Origin: Flavobacterium frigoris PS1
GTDB lineage: Bacteria > Bacteroidota > Bacteroidia > Flavobacteriales > Flavobacteriaceae
Assembly: GCF_000252125.1 (NCBI RefSeq)
Contig: NZ_AHKF01000010.1
Span: forward strand, 124,001-188,000
Length of the DNA: 64,000 nt
Reading direction: 5' to 3'
Both the position numbers and the translations under genes were made by a program. Below, piece by piece: positions 24,636 to 32,607 of the stretch (position 1 is its first letter; the number at the start of each line of letters is the position of its first letter). A model generated the notes under the pieces. It worked only from the letters and a program-made list of their open reading frames with translations, had not been told where the DNA came from and made no database searches.

Positions 24636-27600
24636 TTTTTATTAAAATATTCTTGAACCTTTAGGTTGAAATTGGAGCGCAAAGGTAATGATTGTCTGTT
24701 TAATATCTCAATGCTATTCAAATAATCTAACAAAGCATCTGGCAGTACTTTGGATTGATTGCTAAACTCCCTTTTATTTGATTCTGATTGCCTTTTACTT
24801 TCCTCCCCTTGCTGTTGCAAAGCAGTCTTCAACTTCAATAATTCTTGCTTAATATTTAAGATCTTTTGAAGTGTCTCATTTTTAAAACCTTTATTCAATA
24901 ATTGCTTTTCTAATTGCTTCATTTGTTCCAAAGCACTTCCCCCACTTCCTTCCATGCCTTGCTTCTTTAATTCCTTTTCAAGCGCTTCTCGAAGTAGTTT
25001 TTGTTCCTTATAAATTTCTATTATTGCTTCCGCATCGCCTTCATCACCACCTTGAGAATCTCCTTTTCCGCTTTTACTGCCATCACCGTTATCGTCTTTT
25101 ACCCCATCTCCTGGCTTTTCACCTTTCTTCATTCCTTCCTTTATCCTGTCTCCAAGACCTTCCTGTTTTTTAATAATATCAGGCAATTGCATTCCTTCAC
25201 CACTACCTGGTTTAGGCTTTCCTTCTCCCATGCCTGACAAGGAATTTTGCATATTACCTAATAATTCGCTTAGGAAATCGCCTAATTTGTTGGCCCCTGC
25301 TATTGCATATTGCTGATGGGAAAGTCCTTTTGGTATTTGCGCATCAGAAAGGCTCTCAAGAGATTTGTCAATATTGTATTGCACATTCCCTATCTCTTTG
25401 GTAATATCTTCAGCTATCTTTGGGTTACGCAACGAAAGCGCAAACAAACTATCATCAACATGTTTGAACTGCTGTTTTAAATCCTGCTGAAAACGTATGT
25501 TTTTATTGAAAGCAGGTGAACCTCTTCTTAGATCACTAAATTGTGACATAACCTGTTCTTGTGTCAAAGAAAAAGCCAAAAGATTGTCGAGGATTTGCCG
25601 CAGCATTTTTACATCTTCCTCCATTTGTTCCTTTTCATTTCCTGCTAAACTCTCCCCCATTTTTTGCGCCATGGATTTCAATTTCTTTGCCGCCGACTTT
25701 TGTTTACTTTTCGCATCATTTTTATTATCCTTCTGCAGTTCTTCTGAAGCTTTCTTCAAATCATCAGTAATACTTTTTTCTGCTGCACCATCCTTAGGAA
25801 GATCCATAGGAGATTTCAATTCCTTGTTTTCCTTTTCAAGCGACCTTAATTCTTCTTTCAGTTTTTCAAAATCTGCCGTAACATCCTTTTGTTTATCCAA
25901 TGAATTCTCTTTGTCACTTTCCGTTAATTTATCCTGTTTATCTCCAAGTTTATCCAATTTGTCAGCTAACTGTTCTGCTTTTTTCTCCACATAATACTTC
26001 TTGGTTAATTCAACCAATTGAGCCAAATTCTTAATTTGATTTTTACTATTTTGCTTGAATTTATCTAATTTGTTCAATAGCTCTTCGTTCTTGATTTTGT
26101 CATTCAATTCTTTTAACTCATCCAACAGCTTTTGGTTTTTCTCTAAATCGGTATTGGCATTTTCCAATCTCTTTTTTAAATCGTCTTTAAACTCATCTTT
26201 TGAATCCGACTTAAATTCATCTAAATTTTTCTTCATCTTAGCTGTAAATTCCCTCATCATCTCATCTTGTTTTTTTTGATGTTGAAGAAAATCTTTCACA
26301 TTTTGTTGCTCCTTAAATTCAAACTGATCTTTTTCCTTACCCGATTTTTGAAGCTTTTCTATATCAGCAATTTGTTTGTCTTGTGTTTTAATAGACTTTT
26401 GCAAGCTATTAATATTCTCATTTTGCTGTTGAAATACTTCATCTTGTTTTTCTTCGTCAGTTGCAATTCGATCAGAGAAAACGGATGACTTCGTACTTTT
26501 GTTTCTATGAATGGCATCATTATCAAAAACCTCAAAATAATACTCATAAGAAATTCCCTGCTCTACTCGAAGCGTACTAGGAAAAGAAAATACAAATTGT
26601 TGAAAAGTCGACGACTTTACCGCTATTGTTCCACGTTTGGCAGATTCAGGTTTATTCATTGGATAATAAACAACCTGCAATTTAGAAATTCCATAATCAT
26701 CTGACAATTGACCTAAAATATAGTCCTTAGCCACATTCAAACTGTCTGGAGCATTCCTTACTTGTATAGAAGGATACTGATCTTTAACTACTGACAGCTG
26801 ATAATTCAACTTTTCATAGTTTTCAACCTTATCATTTGAAGTAACAATTTGATAATCTGTATTTTGAAAGACATTTCTAGATAATGAGAATACATTTTCA
26901 GCTCTTACAAAAGGAAAAGTAGATTTCTCAGCCATCCACTCGACTTTCTGAGTAGCATCTGTATCCATTTTCCATGTCACTCGTGTCCCTTCTGGAATGA
27001 CGGCATTCCCTGTTCCGTTTATAGATTCTGCCTTTCTATTTAGATAAGACGGAAAGTCTAAATCCATTTTAAAGTTAGAAATAGAAGGAACTTGAATCAC
27101 CTTTAGTAAATAATCTCTAGAAGAAACAGAATTCCCTTTAACATAAAATGAAACATCACTACTGGGCTTTACAATTTTAAACTGAAACTCACCTGGCGAC
27201 GTATTTTCTAAAAAATAACTTTCATCGTCAATGAATATCATTACATTTTCTGGAACTACTTTACCAACTGTTTTAAGCTTTAGCACAAAATCCTTATTTT
27301 GCTCGGTTTTCAAATTGTTGTTCAATATGACAAAATCAAAAGGAGCTGGCGCCAAAAAACTAGAATTAAAATGCACTACTCTATTTAAACTTTGAGAAAT
27401 CATCTCATTATTTCCCGTTAAGTAAAAGACCGAAAAAAACAATATCGGAGCCAAAGCTACTGGCAAATATTTTTTGTTAGACTTAAAATCGACAGCATTA
27501 CTAAAAGGAATTGGCTGCAATGCATTAGCTTTTTGATCTATCGAAGCTACTAACAATTCTGAATTATCCTTTCTATTATTAGAATTAGAAAGCTGTAGAA

Positions 27601-27931
27601 AATTAGTTAATGTGTCATTGACATCGCCAAAGTGGTTTCCTATAATAACCGAAGCCTGATCGTAATCGATGCCTTTTTGAAACTTATATAATTTAAATAC
27701 TGGAAAAAAAATAAAACGAAAAAGCATGAAAACCTCGACTGCAACAAATGTCCAAAATAACAATGTTCGTCCCAGGGGTTTTAGCCAAAGAAAATATTCT
27801 ATAAAAAGAGTAAAAAGAAAATACAATAATCCCAAACCAATAAAAAATACTATTCCCCGTATCAGTTCGTTGACGTAAAACTTTTTAATAAAAGCTTCTA
27901 ACTTAAGATAGATGATATTTGCTGCTTCCAC
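24632..27931 (-). CDS. DUF4175 family giant membrane-anchored coiled-coil protein
   Basis: The 1099-residue protein has two N-terminal membrane helices (about residues 23-43 and 50-72) and a third around 155-172. A beta-rich extracytoplasmic portion (about 190-470) follows. Then come long charged coiled coils (about 480-800) dominated by Lys, Glu, Asp and Gln, a Gly-rich stretch with GMGEGKPKPGSGEGM, and a further coiled coil to the end. This matches DUF4175 proteins of Bacteroidota, whose function is unknown; a surface or cell-envelope mechanical role is only a guess. It is coupled to ybeY by an ATGA overlap. Confidence 0.88.
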   Translation of the reverse strand: MEAANIIYLKLEAFIKKFYVNELIRGIVFFIGLGLLYFLFTLFIEYFLWLKPLGRTLLFWTFVAVEVFMLFRFIFFPVFKLYKFQKGIDYDQASVIIGNHFGDVNDTLTNFLQLSNSNNRKDNSELLVASIDQKANALQPIPFSNAVDFKSNKKYLPVALAPILFFSVFYLTGNNEMISQSLNRVVHFNSSFLAPAPFDFVILNNNLKTEQNKDFVLKLKTVGKVVPENVMIFIDDESYFLENTSPGEFQFKIVKPSSDVSFYVKGNSVSSRDYLLKVIQVPSISNFKMDLDFPSYLNRKAESINGTGNAVIPEGTRVTWKMDTDATQKVEWMAEKSTFPFVRAENVFSLSRNVFQNTDYQIVTSNDKVENYEKLNYQLSVVKDQYPSIQVRNAPDSLNVAKDYILGQLSDDYGISKLQVVYYPMNKPESAKRGTIAVKSSTFQQFVFSFPSTLRVEQGISYEYYFEVFDNDAIHRNKSTKSSVFSDRIATDEEKQDEVFQQQNENINSLQKSIKTQDKQIADIEKLQKSGKEKDQFEFKEQQNVKDFLQHQKKQDEMMREFTAKMKKNLDEFKSDSKDEFKDDLKKRLENANTDLEKNQKLLDELKELNDKIKNEELLNKLDKFKQNSKNQIKNLAQLVELTKKYYVEKKAEQLADKLDKLGDKQDKLTESDKENSLDKQKDVTADFEKLKEELRSLEKENKELKSPMDLPKDGAAEKSITDDLKKASEELQKDNKNDAKSKQKSAAKKLKSMAQKMGESLAGNEKEQMEEDVKMLRQILDNLLAFSLTQEQVMSQFSDLRRGSPAFNKNIRFQQDLKQQFKHVDDSLFALSLRNPKIAEDITKEIGNVQYNIDKSLESLSDAQIPKGLSHQQYAIAGANKLGDFLSELLGNMQNSLSGMGEGKPKPGSGEGMQLPDIIKKQEGLGDRIKEGMKKGEKPGDGVKDDNGDGSKSGKGDSQGGDEGDAEAIIEIYKEQKLLREALEKELKKQGMEGSGGSALEQMKQLEKQLLNKGFKNETLQKILNIKQELLKLKTALQQQGEESKRQSESNKREFSNQSKVLPDALLDYLNSIEILNRQSLPLRSNFNLKVQEYFNKK

Positions 27932-28059
27932 GATTTATATTGCTTTATATAACCAATAAATGTAACAATTTATATGAATAAAGAAAAGTTAAAAAAACTG
28001 GAATTTAATCAATTGAAAATTAACCTCTTTTCAATCAATCCGTTTTAGCGTTGGATTTG

Positions 28060-28067
28060 TATCTTTG
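28060..28067 (+). promoter_or_regulatory. Putative -7 element of gltX
   Basis: TATCTTTG matches TAnnTTTG and ends 17 bp before the gltX ATG, giving a very short leader. No correctly spaced TTG was found. Confidence 0.4.
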
Positions 28068-28084
28068 AACCAAAATTTATAAAA

Positions 28085-29590
28085 ATGTCGAAGCAAGTTC
28101 GAGTGCGTTTTGCACCAAGTCCTACAGGACCTTTACATATCGGTGGTGTTCGTACCGCATTATTTAATTATTTGTTTGCCAAAAAAAATGGAGGTACTTT
28201 CTATCTTAGAATTGAAGATACCGACCAAAATCGTTATGTTCCAGGAGCGGAAGCATACATAATGGAAGCTTTAGAATGGTTAGGAATTGCACCTGATGAA
28301 ACCATTGGAAAGAACGAAAAATTTGGCCCTTACCGTCAAAGCGAAAGAAAACATCTATACAAAGGATATGCTGAACAATTAATAAATTCAGATTGGGCTT
28401 ATTATGCTTTTGATACATCAGAAGCTTTAGATGCTTTTAGAAAATCTGAAGAAGAACAAGGAAAAACGTTCATATACAATCATACTAACAGAGAAAAACT
28501 AGATACTTCTTTAGTGATTTCGGCAGAAGAAACAGCTAAACGTATTGCTAATGGAGAACATTATGTGATCCGTTTTAAAACTCCTGTAAACGAAACTTTA
28601 CATTTGCAAGACATTATCCGTGGTGAAGTAAAATTTGACACGAATCTTTTAGACGATAAAGTTTTGTTTAAAAGCGATGGTATGCCAACGTATCATTTAG
28701 CGAATATTGTTGATGACCATTTAATGGAAACCTCACATGTTATTCGTGGAGAAGAATGGTTGCCATCTATGCCGTTGCACGTTTTATTATACAGAGCATT
28801 TGGTTGGGATGCACCTGAATTTGCACATCTGCCATTGATTTTGAAACCAATTGGAAACGGAAAGCTATCAAAACGTGACGGAGACAAATTAGGTTTTCCG
28901 GTATTTCCACTAGAATGGAAAACGGAAGAAGGAATTTCATCTGGTTATAGAGAGAAAGGATTCTTTCCAGAAGCTGTTGTTAACTTTTTGGCTTTATTAG
29001 GATGGAATGATGGAACGGACAAAGAATTATATAGTTTAGAAGAATTAGTAGCAGCTTTTGACTTGAACAGAGTTCATAAAGCCGGAGCAAAATTTGACCC
29101 AGAAAAAAACAAATGGTTCAATCACCAACATTTAATCAAGCAAGAAGATGCCTCTTTGGCGCAAGCCTTCACTCCTATATTGGTAGAAAAAGGATTTACT
29201 GTTGATGACAATGTTGCGACAAAAGTGGTTTCTTTAATTAAAGAGAGAGCTAATTTTATTTCTGAATTTTGGGACTTGAGTGATTTCTTTTTTGTTGCTC
29301 CTACAGAATATGATGAAAAAGCAAGAAAAAATTGGAAAGCTGAAACACCTGCATTAATGCAAGAATTGATTTCGGTTGTTGAAGAAATAACAGATTTCAC
29401 GTCTATGAATATCGAAACAATTGTAAAAGATTGGATGACGAAAAACGAAATTGGAATGGGTAAAGTAATGCAACCATTTCGTTTGAGTTTAGTTGGCGCC
29501 CTCAAAGGTCCTCACCTATTTGATATTGTTGAAGTAATTGGAAAACAAGAAACGATTCAACGAATACAAAAAGCAATAGCAAGTTTATAA
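28085..29590 (+). CDS. gltX: Glutamyl-tRNA synthetase
   Basis: The 501-residue class I enzyme charges tRNA-Glu. The HIGH region is PSPTGPLHIGGVRTALFNY (residues 10-28) and the KMSKS equivalent is KLSKRDG (260-266). Full length and the C-terminal anticodon-binding helical domain exclude the short GluQ paralogue. GlnS is encoded separately at 32608, so both Glu and Gln charging enzymes are close together. A strong terminator follows immediately. Confidence 0.98.
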   Translation: MSKQVRVRFAPSPTGPLHIGGVRTALFNYLFAKKNGGTFYLRIEDTDQNRYVPGAEAYIMEALEWLGIAPDETIGKNEKFGPYRQSERKHLYKGYAEQLINSDWAYYAFDTSEALDAFRKSEEEQGKTFIYNHTNREKLDTSLVISAEETAKRIANGEHYVIRFKTPVNETLHLQDIIRGEVKFDTNLLDDKVLFKSDGMPTYHLANIVDDHLMETSHVIRGEEWLPSMPLHVLLYRAFGWDAPEFAHLPLILKPIGNGKLSKRDGDKLGFPVFPLEWKTEEGISSGYREKGFFPEAVVNFLALLGWNDGTDKELYSLEELVAAFDLNRVHKAGAKFDPEKNKWFNHQHLIKQEDASLAQAFTPILVEKGFTVDDNVATKVVSLIKERANFISEFWDLSDFFFVAPTEYDEKARKNWKAETPALMQELISVVEEITDFTSMNIETIVKDWMTKNEIGMGKVMQPFRLSLVGALKGPHLFDIVEVIGKQETIQRIQKAIASL

Positions 29591-29596
29591 AAAATT

Positions 29597-29625
29597 AAAA
29601 GTCCCGATAATCTCGGGACTTTTTT
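29597..29625 (+). terminator. Terminator of gltX
   Basis: AAAAGTCCCGA (29597-29607) pairs perfectly with TCGGGACTTTT (29613-29623), followed by TTTA. It can also terminate the convergent barrel gene, whose stop overlaps its end. Confidence 0.9.
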
Positions 29626-30265
29626 ATAAGTAAAGAATAATATTCCCATTTAAAATTCCAGGATTACCTTTAAAATCATAACCCAGATTCTTAGTATTTA
29701 AATTTTTAAGCATATTATTAATTCCATACTGATAGGAAATATTTAAACGAAAATGTTTAACTCCCGCAGTTATGCCTGCGCATGGATAAAAATTAAATTT
29801 TGAAATGTCTTCAATATCCTTAACAACCAAAGTGGTACCTGAAATAGTATTATTTTCTTTATTATACTCAGATTTGAATTTGCCACCCACCTGAACAACT
29901 GGCCCAAACTCAATACTTAATGTGTTTTCAACCACGACATAACTCAATTGTAATGAAATTTGTGCTGACGCTAATTTTAGATTTACATCCTCATTTGCTA
30001 AAATATTATTTTTTGTAGCCACAGAAAAATTATTCTCACTAAACTGAATACCATAAACCATATCCCAACTATTATAAAAATTACCTCTTATTGATAATCC
30101 AGCATCCCACCCCAATGCAGGTTTAGTTTGAAAATTATTAGTATTCAAAGTAAACTGGTTTATACCAAAGTTAATTCCAATTCTGTTGGAATCCCGATAA
30201 CCATATTGTGCCGCCGCTGTGAACGAGATCAATAGTAAAACATAGGTTGTGTAAAGCTTTTTCAT
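29624..30265 (-). CDS. Outer-membrane beta-barrel protein, PorT-like size
   Basis: The 213-residue protein has a cleavable signal peptide (MKKLYTTYVLLLISFTAAAQ) and an alternating hydrophobic pattern of an eight-stranded barrel with YGYRDSNRIGINFGINQF early and FNFYPCAGITAGVKHFRL late. It ends in ...GNIILYL with an aromatic-containing C-terminal strand. Small barrels of this type (OMP_b-brl) are abundant in Flavobacteriia; function is unknown. It is convergent with gltX and divergent from the SPFH gene. Confidence 0.8.
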   Translation of the reverse strand: MKKLYTTYVLLLISFTAAAQYGYRDSNRIGINFGINQFTLNTNNFQTKPALGWDAGLSIRGNFYNSWDMVYGIQFSENNFSVATKNNILANEDVNLKLASAQISLQLSYVVVENTLSIEFGPVVQVGGKFKSEYNKENNTISGTTLVVKDIEDISKFNFYPCAGITAGVKHFRLNISYQYGINNMLKNLNTKNLGYDFKGNPGILNGNIILYL

Positions 30266-30341
30266 AAAATGATATTAATCTATTACAAACCTAAAGTTTT
30301 TTTGTAATTTAACAGTAATTTTTAAACTAAATTATACAATT

Positions 30342-31319
30342 ATGAACATTGCATTACTTATTATTCTTGTGTTAGGATTCTTCATCTTGCTGTCCTCCTT
30401 CTTTACTGTTAGACAACAAACCTCAGTAATAATAGAGCGATTTGGTAAGTTTCACAGTGTGAGACAATCTGGATTACACCTAAAAATCCCTTTAATTGAC
30501 AGAGTTGCGGGCCGTGTCAATTTAAAAATTCAACAATTGGATGTTATTATTGAAACCAAAACTAAAGACAATGTATTTGTGAAACTTAAAGTTTCTGTTC
30601 AGTTTATGGTTATTAAAGACACTGTTTATGACGCCTTCTACAAACTTGAGTACGCACACGATCAAATAACCTCATACGTATTTGATGTTGTTCGCGCAGA
30701 AGTTCCAAAGTTAAAACTAGATGATGTTTTTGAAAGAAAAGATGATATTGCTATTGCGGTAAAAAGCGAATTGAATGAGGCAATGACTACTTATGGTTAT
30801 ACGATTATCAATACTTTAGTTACTGATATTGATCCAGACATTCAAGTTAAAAATGCCATGAACAGAATTAATGCAGCCGATAGAGAAAAAACGGTTGCTG
30901 AATTTGAAGCAGAAGCATCTAGAATTAGAATTGTTGCTAAAGCCAAGGCAGAAGCGGAAAGCAAACGTCTACAAGGACAGGGTATTGCTGATCAAAGAAG
31001 AGAGATTGCAAGAGGACTGGTAGAAAGTGTGGATGTATTGAATAGAGTTGGTATCAACTCGCAAGAGGCCTCTGCCCTTATTGTTGTTACTCAACATTAT
31101 GATACTTTACAAGCCATTGGTGCCGACACAAATTCTAATTTAATTTTACTACCTAACTCACCACAGGCTGGAAGCGAAATGCTAAATAATATGGTCGCTT
31201 CTTTTAGTGCATCGAATCAAGTGGGAGAAATGATGAAAAAAACGAGTAGAAAGCAAGCTAAGAAAGAAGCTAGAGAGATTCAACCTGCTAAGGAAGAAGA
31301 TCCTGAAGAAGAAATATAA
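30342..31319 (+). CDS. SPFH/Band 7 domain membrane protein
   Basis: The 325-residue protein has one N-terminal membrane helix (residues 3-22) and a Band 7 domain: RQQTSVIIERFGKFHSVRQS, LKIPLIDRVAGRVNLKIQQL, and RAEVPKLKLDDVFERKDD. A helical region follows, rich in Ala and Glu (EFEAEASRIRIVAKAKAEAE). This resembles stomatin/QmcA/HflK-like scaffold proteins that form microdomain cages in the inner membrane. It is monocistronic between divergent and convergent neighbours; the usual NfeD partner is not adjacent. The C-terminus is a charged tail. Confidence 0.93.
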   Translation: MNIALLIILVLGFFILLSSFFTVRQQTSVIIERFGKFHSVRQSGLHLKIPLIDRVAGRVNLKIQQLDVIIETKTKDNVFVKLKVSVQFMVIKDTVYDAFYKLEYAHDQITSYVFDVVRAEVPKLKLDDVFERKDDIAIAVKSELNEAMTTYGYTIINTLVTDIDPDIQVKNAMNRINAADREKTVAEFEAEASRIRIVAKAKAEAESKRLQGQGIADQRREIARGLVESVDVLNRVGINSQEASALIVVTQHYDTLQAIGADTNSNLILLPNSPQAGSEMLNNMVASFSASNQVGEMMKKTSRKQAKKEAREIQPAKEEDPEEEI

Positions 31320-31325
31320 TAATAA

Positions 31326-31355
31326 AAAAAAAGAGGCTTAACGGCCTCTTTTTTT
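31326..31355. terminator. Bidirectional terminator between SPFH gene and the 83-aa gene
   Basis: A-rich GAGGC (31326-31337) pairs with GCCTC T-rich (31344-31355) around TTAACG. It serves both converging transcripts and overlaps the stop of the 83-aa gene. Confidence 0.85.
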
Positions 31356-31589
31356 AAATATCCAATTTTTTATAAATGGAATTACTAAACCTATAATCTT
31401 TCCGTAAGGTCCTAGTATAATAGGTGTATAAGACCCTATGATACCTCTTACTATGTTTTTTGGTTCTAAATTTTCCTTTACATCTTGTATTTCAAAATGA
31501 AGTTTTTGAAGGCTTAATTCCCTTTCAATCTTTAATATTTCTAATTCCCTATCAATCTGAGCGTATGATGAATATTTTTTTGTTCTCAT
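31338..31589 (-). CDS. Conserved hypothetical 83-residue protein
   Basis: The small basic protein begins MRTKKYSSYAQIDRELEILK, has an amphipathic helical first half, a short hydrophobic GPYGKIIGLVIPFIKNWI segment and a Lys/Arg-rich end. I recall such a protein beside holin-like and YtxH genes in other Flavobacteriia but know no function. Its start is 3 bp after the holin-like stop, so it is the last gene of a three-gene operon. The hydrophobic C-terminal segment may lie in or on the membrane. Confidence 0.7.
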   Translation of the reverse strand: MRTKKYSSYAQIDRELEILKIERELSLQKLHFEIQDVKENLEPKNIVRGIIGSYTPIILGPYGKIIGLVIPFIKNWIFKKRGR

Positions 31590-31592
31590 AGT

Positions 31593-31943
31593 TTAGTCGT
31601 TAAAAAATATTTCTGAGAATTTTTCTAAAAGAGGTCCTTCAACAATATTATATTTTATAAAAAATAATAGTATTGTAAAGAAAAGATAAATTCCTCCTAC
31701 AATTAAAAATCCTAATGGGTAGCTCTCAAAATAATTTCCAATAGCAAAAGCTAAAGCAAATGAACAAAAGAATAAAACCATAGCGATACCCAATAAAATT
31801 AATGAAAATTTTAAAAATGCTGTAGTTGACTTCATCGCCATCTTAAAACTACGTAACTTATAATACTCAAGATTATTTTCTATGTATTTAGTGACATGTT
31901 CCTGAATATTCTCTGAATTTTCTTTTAAATCCTCAAAAGCCAT
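31593..31943 (-). CDS. Holin-X-like (phage holin superfamily III) membrane protein
   Basis: The 116-residue protein has an N-terminal amphipathic helix, then two membrane helices (about residues 44-66, FLKFSLILLGIAMVLFFCSF, and 74-97). This matches the chromosomal 'putative holin X' family common in bacterial genomes without prophage. There is no phage gene nearby, so a lytic role is unlikely; membrane stress or scaffolding is a guess. It lies 28 bp after ytxH and 3 bp before the 83-aa gene. Confidence 0.8.
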   Translation of the reverse strand: MAFEDLKENSENIQEHVTKYIENNLEYYKLRSFKMAMKSTTAFLKFSLILLGIAMVLFFCSFALAFAIGNYFESYPLGFLIVGGIYLFFTILLFFIKYNIVEGPLLEKFSEIFFND

Positions 31944-31971
31944 ATTTTAATTTTTTAATATTCTATTTCTT

Positions 31972-32301
31972 TTATTTTTGAAGCCTGGCATTTTGCTCTT
32001 TTAATTCAGCCAATTTTATTTCAAGAAAAGAAATTACATCTTCTGTTTTATGACTCATATCAGAAAGTATCTCTCCATACGTTTCATCTAAATCTAACTT
32101 AGCAGTTGATAGTGTCTCTTTCATTTCAGATGTTAGGTTTTCATATTTATACTTCAAATCTTTTTTGGTCTCTTTATAACCGTCCTTAATTTTTTCCCTA
32201 GTTTTTTCACCTTTGGCTGGAGCAAATAAAATTCCTATTCCAGCACCTATTGCCACTCCTCCAATTAGAGCTATTAACGTATTTCCAGCATTATTTGACA
32301 T
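31972..32301 (-). CDS. YtxH domain-containing protein
   Basis: The 109-residue protein has the YtxH signature: a Gly-rich N-terminal membrane helix (TLIALIGGVAIGAGIGILFA) followed by APAKGEKTREKIKDGYKE and a long amphipathic helix to about residue 75. YtxH proteins are induced in general stress in Bacillus; their role is uncertain. It is the first gene of the YtxH/holin-like/83-aa operon. Confidence 0.88.
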   Translation of the reverse strand: MSNNAGNTLIALIGGVAIGAGIGILFAPAKGEKTREKIKDGYKETKKDLKYKYENLTSEMKETLSTAKLDLDETYGEILSDMSHKTEDVISFLEIKLAELKEQNARLQK

Positions 32302-32461
32302 ATTATTTGATTTTAGTTATTAATACTTTAAAAATACGATATTTATTAACACGCACTTGTTAATAAGCCGTTAAAGTGAATTCTAATAAAGCCAAAACTT
32401 AAAATAAAGACAATTGCGACTATAAACGCTTAATATCTATACAACATAAGGGAAAAGAAAT

Positions 32462-32497
32462 AAAACGGCTTTAAAAATGCTTTATAAAAGCCGTTTT
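32462..32497. terminator. Hairpin in the ytxH upstream region
   Basis: AAAACGGCTTT (32462-32472) pairs with AAAGCCGTTTT (32487-32497). It stands between the glnS terminator and the ytxH start with no gene between. The 306-bp gap (32302-32607) holds only this and the hairpin at 32551. Confidence 0.6.
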
Positions 32498-32550
32498 TAA
32501 TCGATAAATATTATATTAAAATAAAAAATAATAGTAATATTCAATAATAA

Positions 32551-32580
32551 AAAAAACGCCTAAAAAAGACGTTTTTTATT
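32551..32580. terminator. Terminator of glnS
   Basis: AAAAAACG (32551-32558) pairs with CGTTTTTT (32570-32577) around an 11-nt loop, giving T-runs on both strands. It begins 28 bp after the glnS stop. Confidence 0.7.
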
Positions 32581-32607
32581 GCTAAAATCTATACTCCTAA
32601 AAAAAAT

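Noticed and set aside
25001..26704. Several long plus-strand open frames opposite the DUF4175 gene
   Set aside because: They are antisense shadows of Lys/Glu/Asp-rich codons, giving Ser/Phe/Leu-rich low-complexity products without starts or family features.
31593..31943. Holin-like gene as sign of a prophage
   Set aside because: No terminase, portal, integrase or lysozyme genes nearby; chromosomal holin-X-like genes are common.
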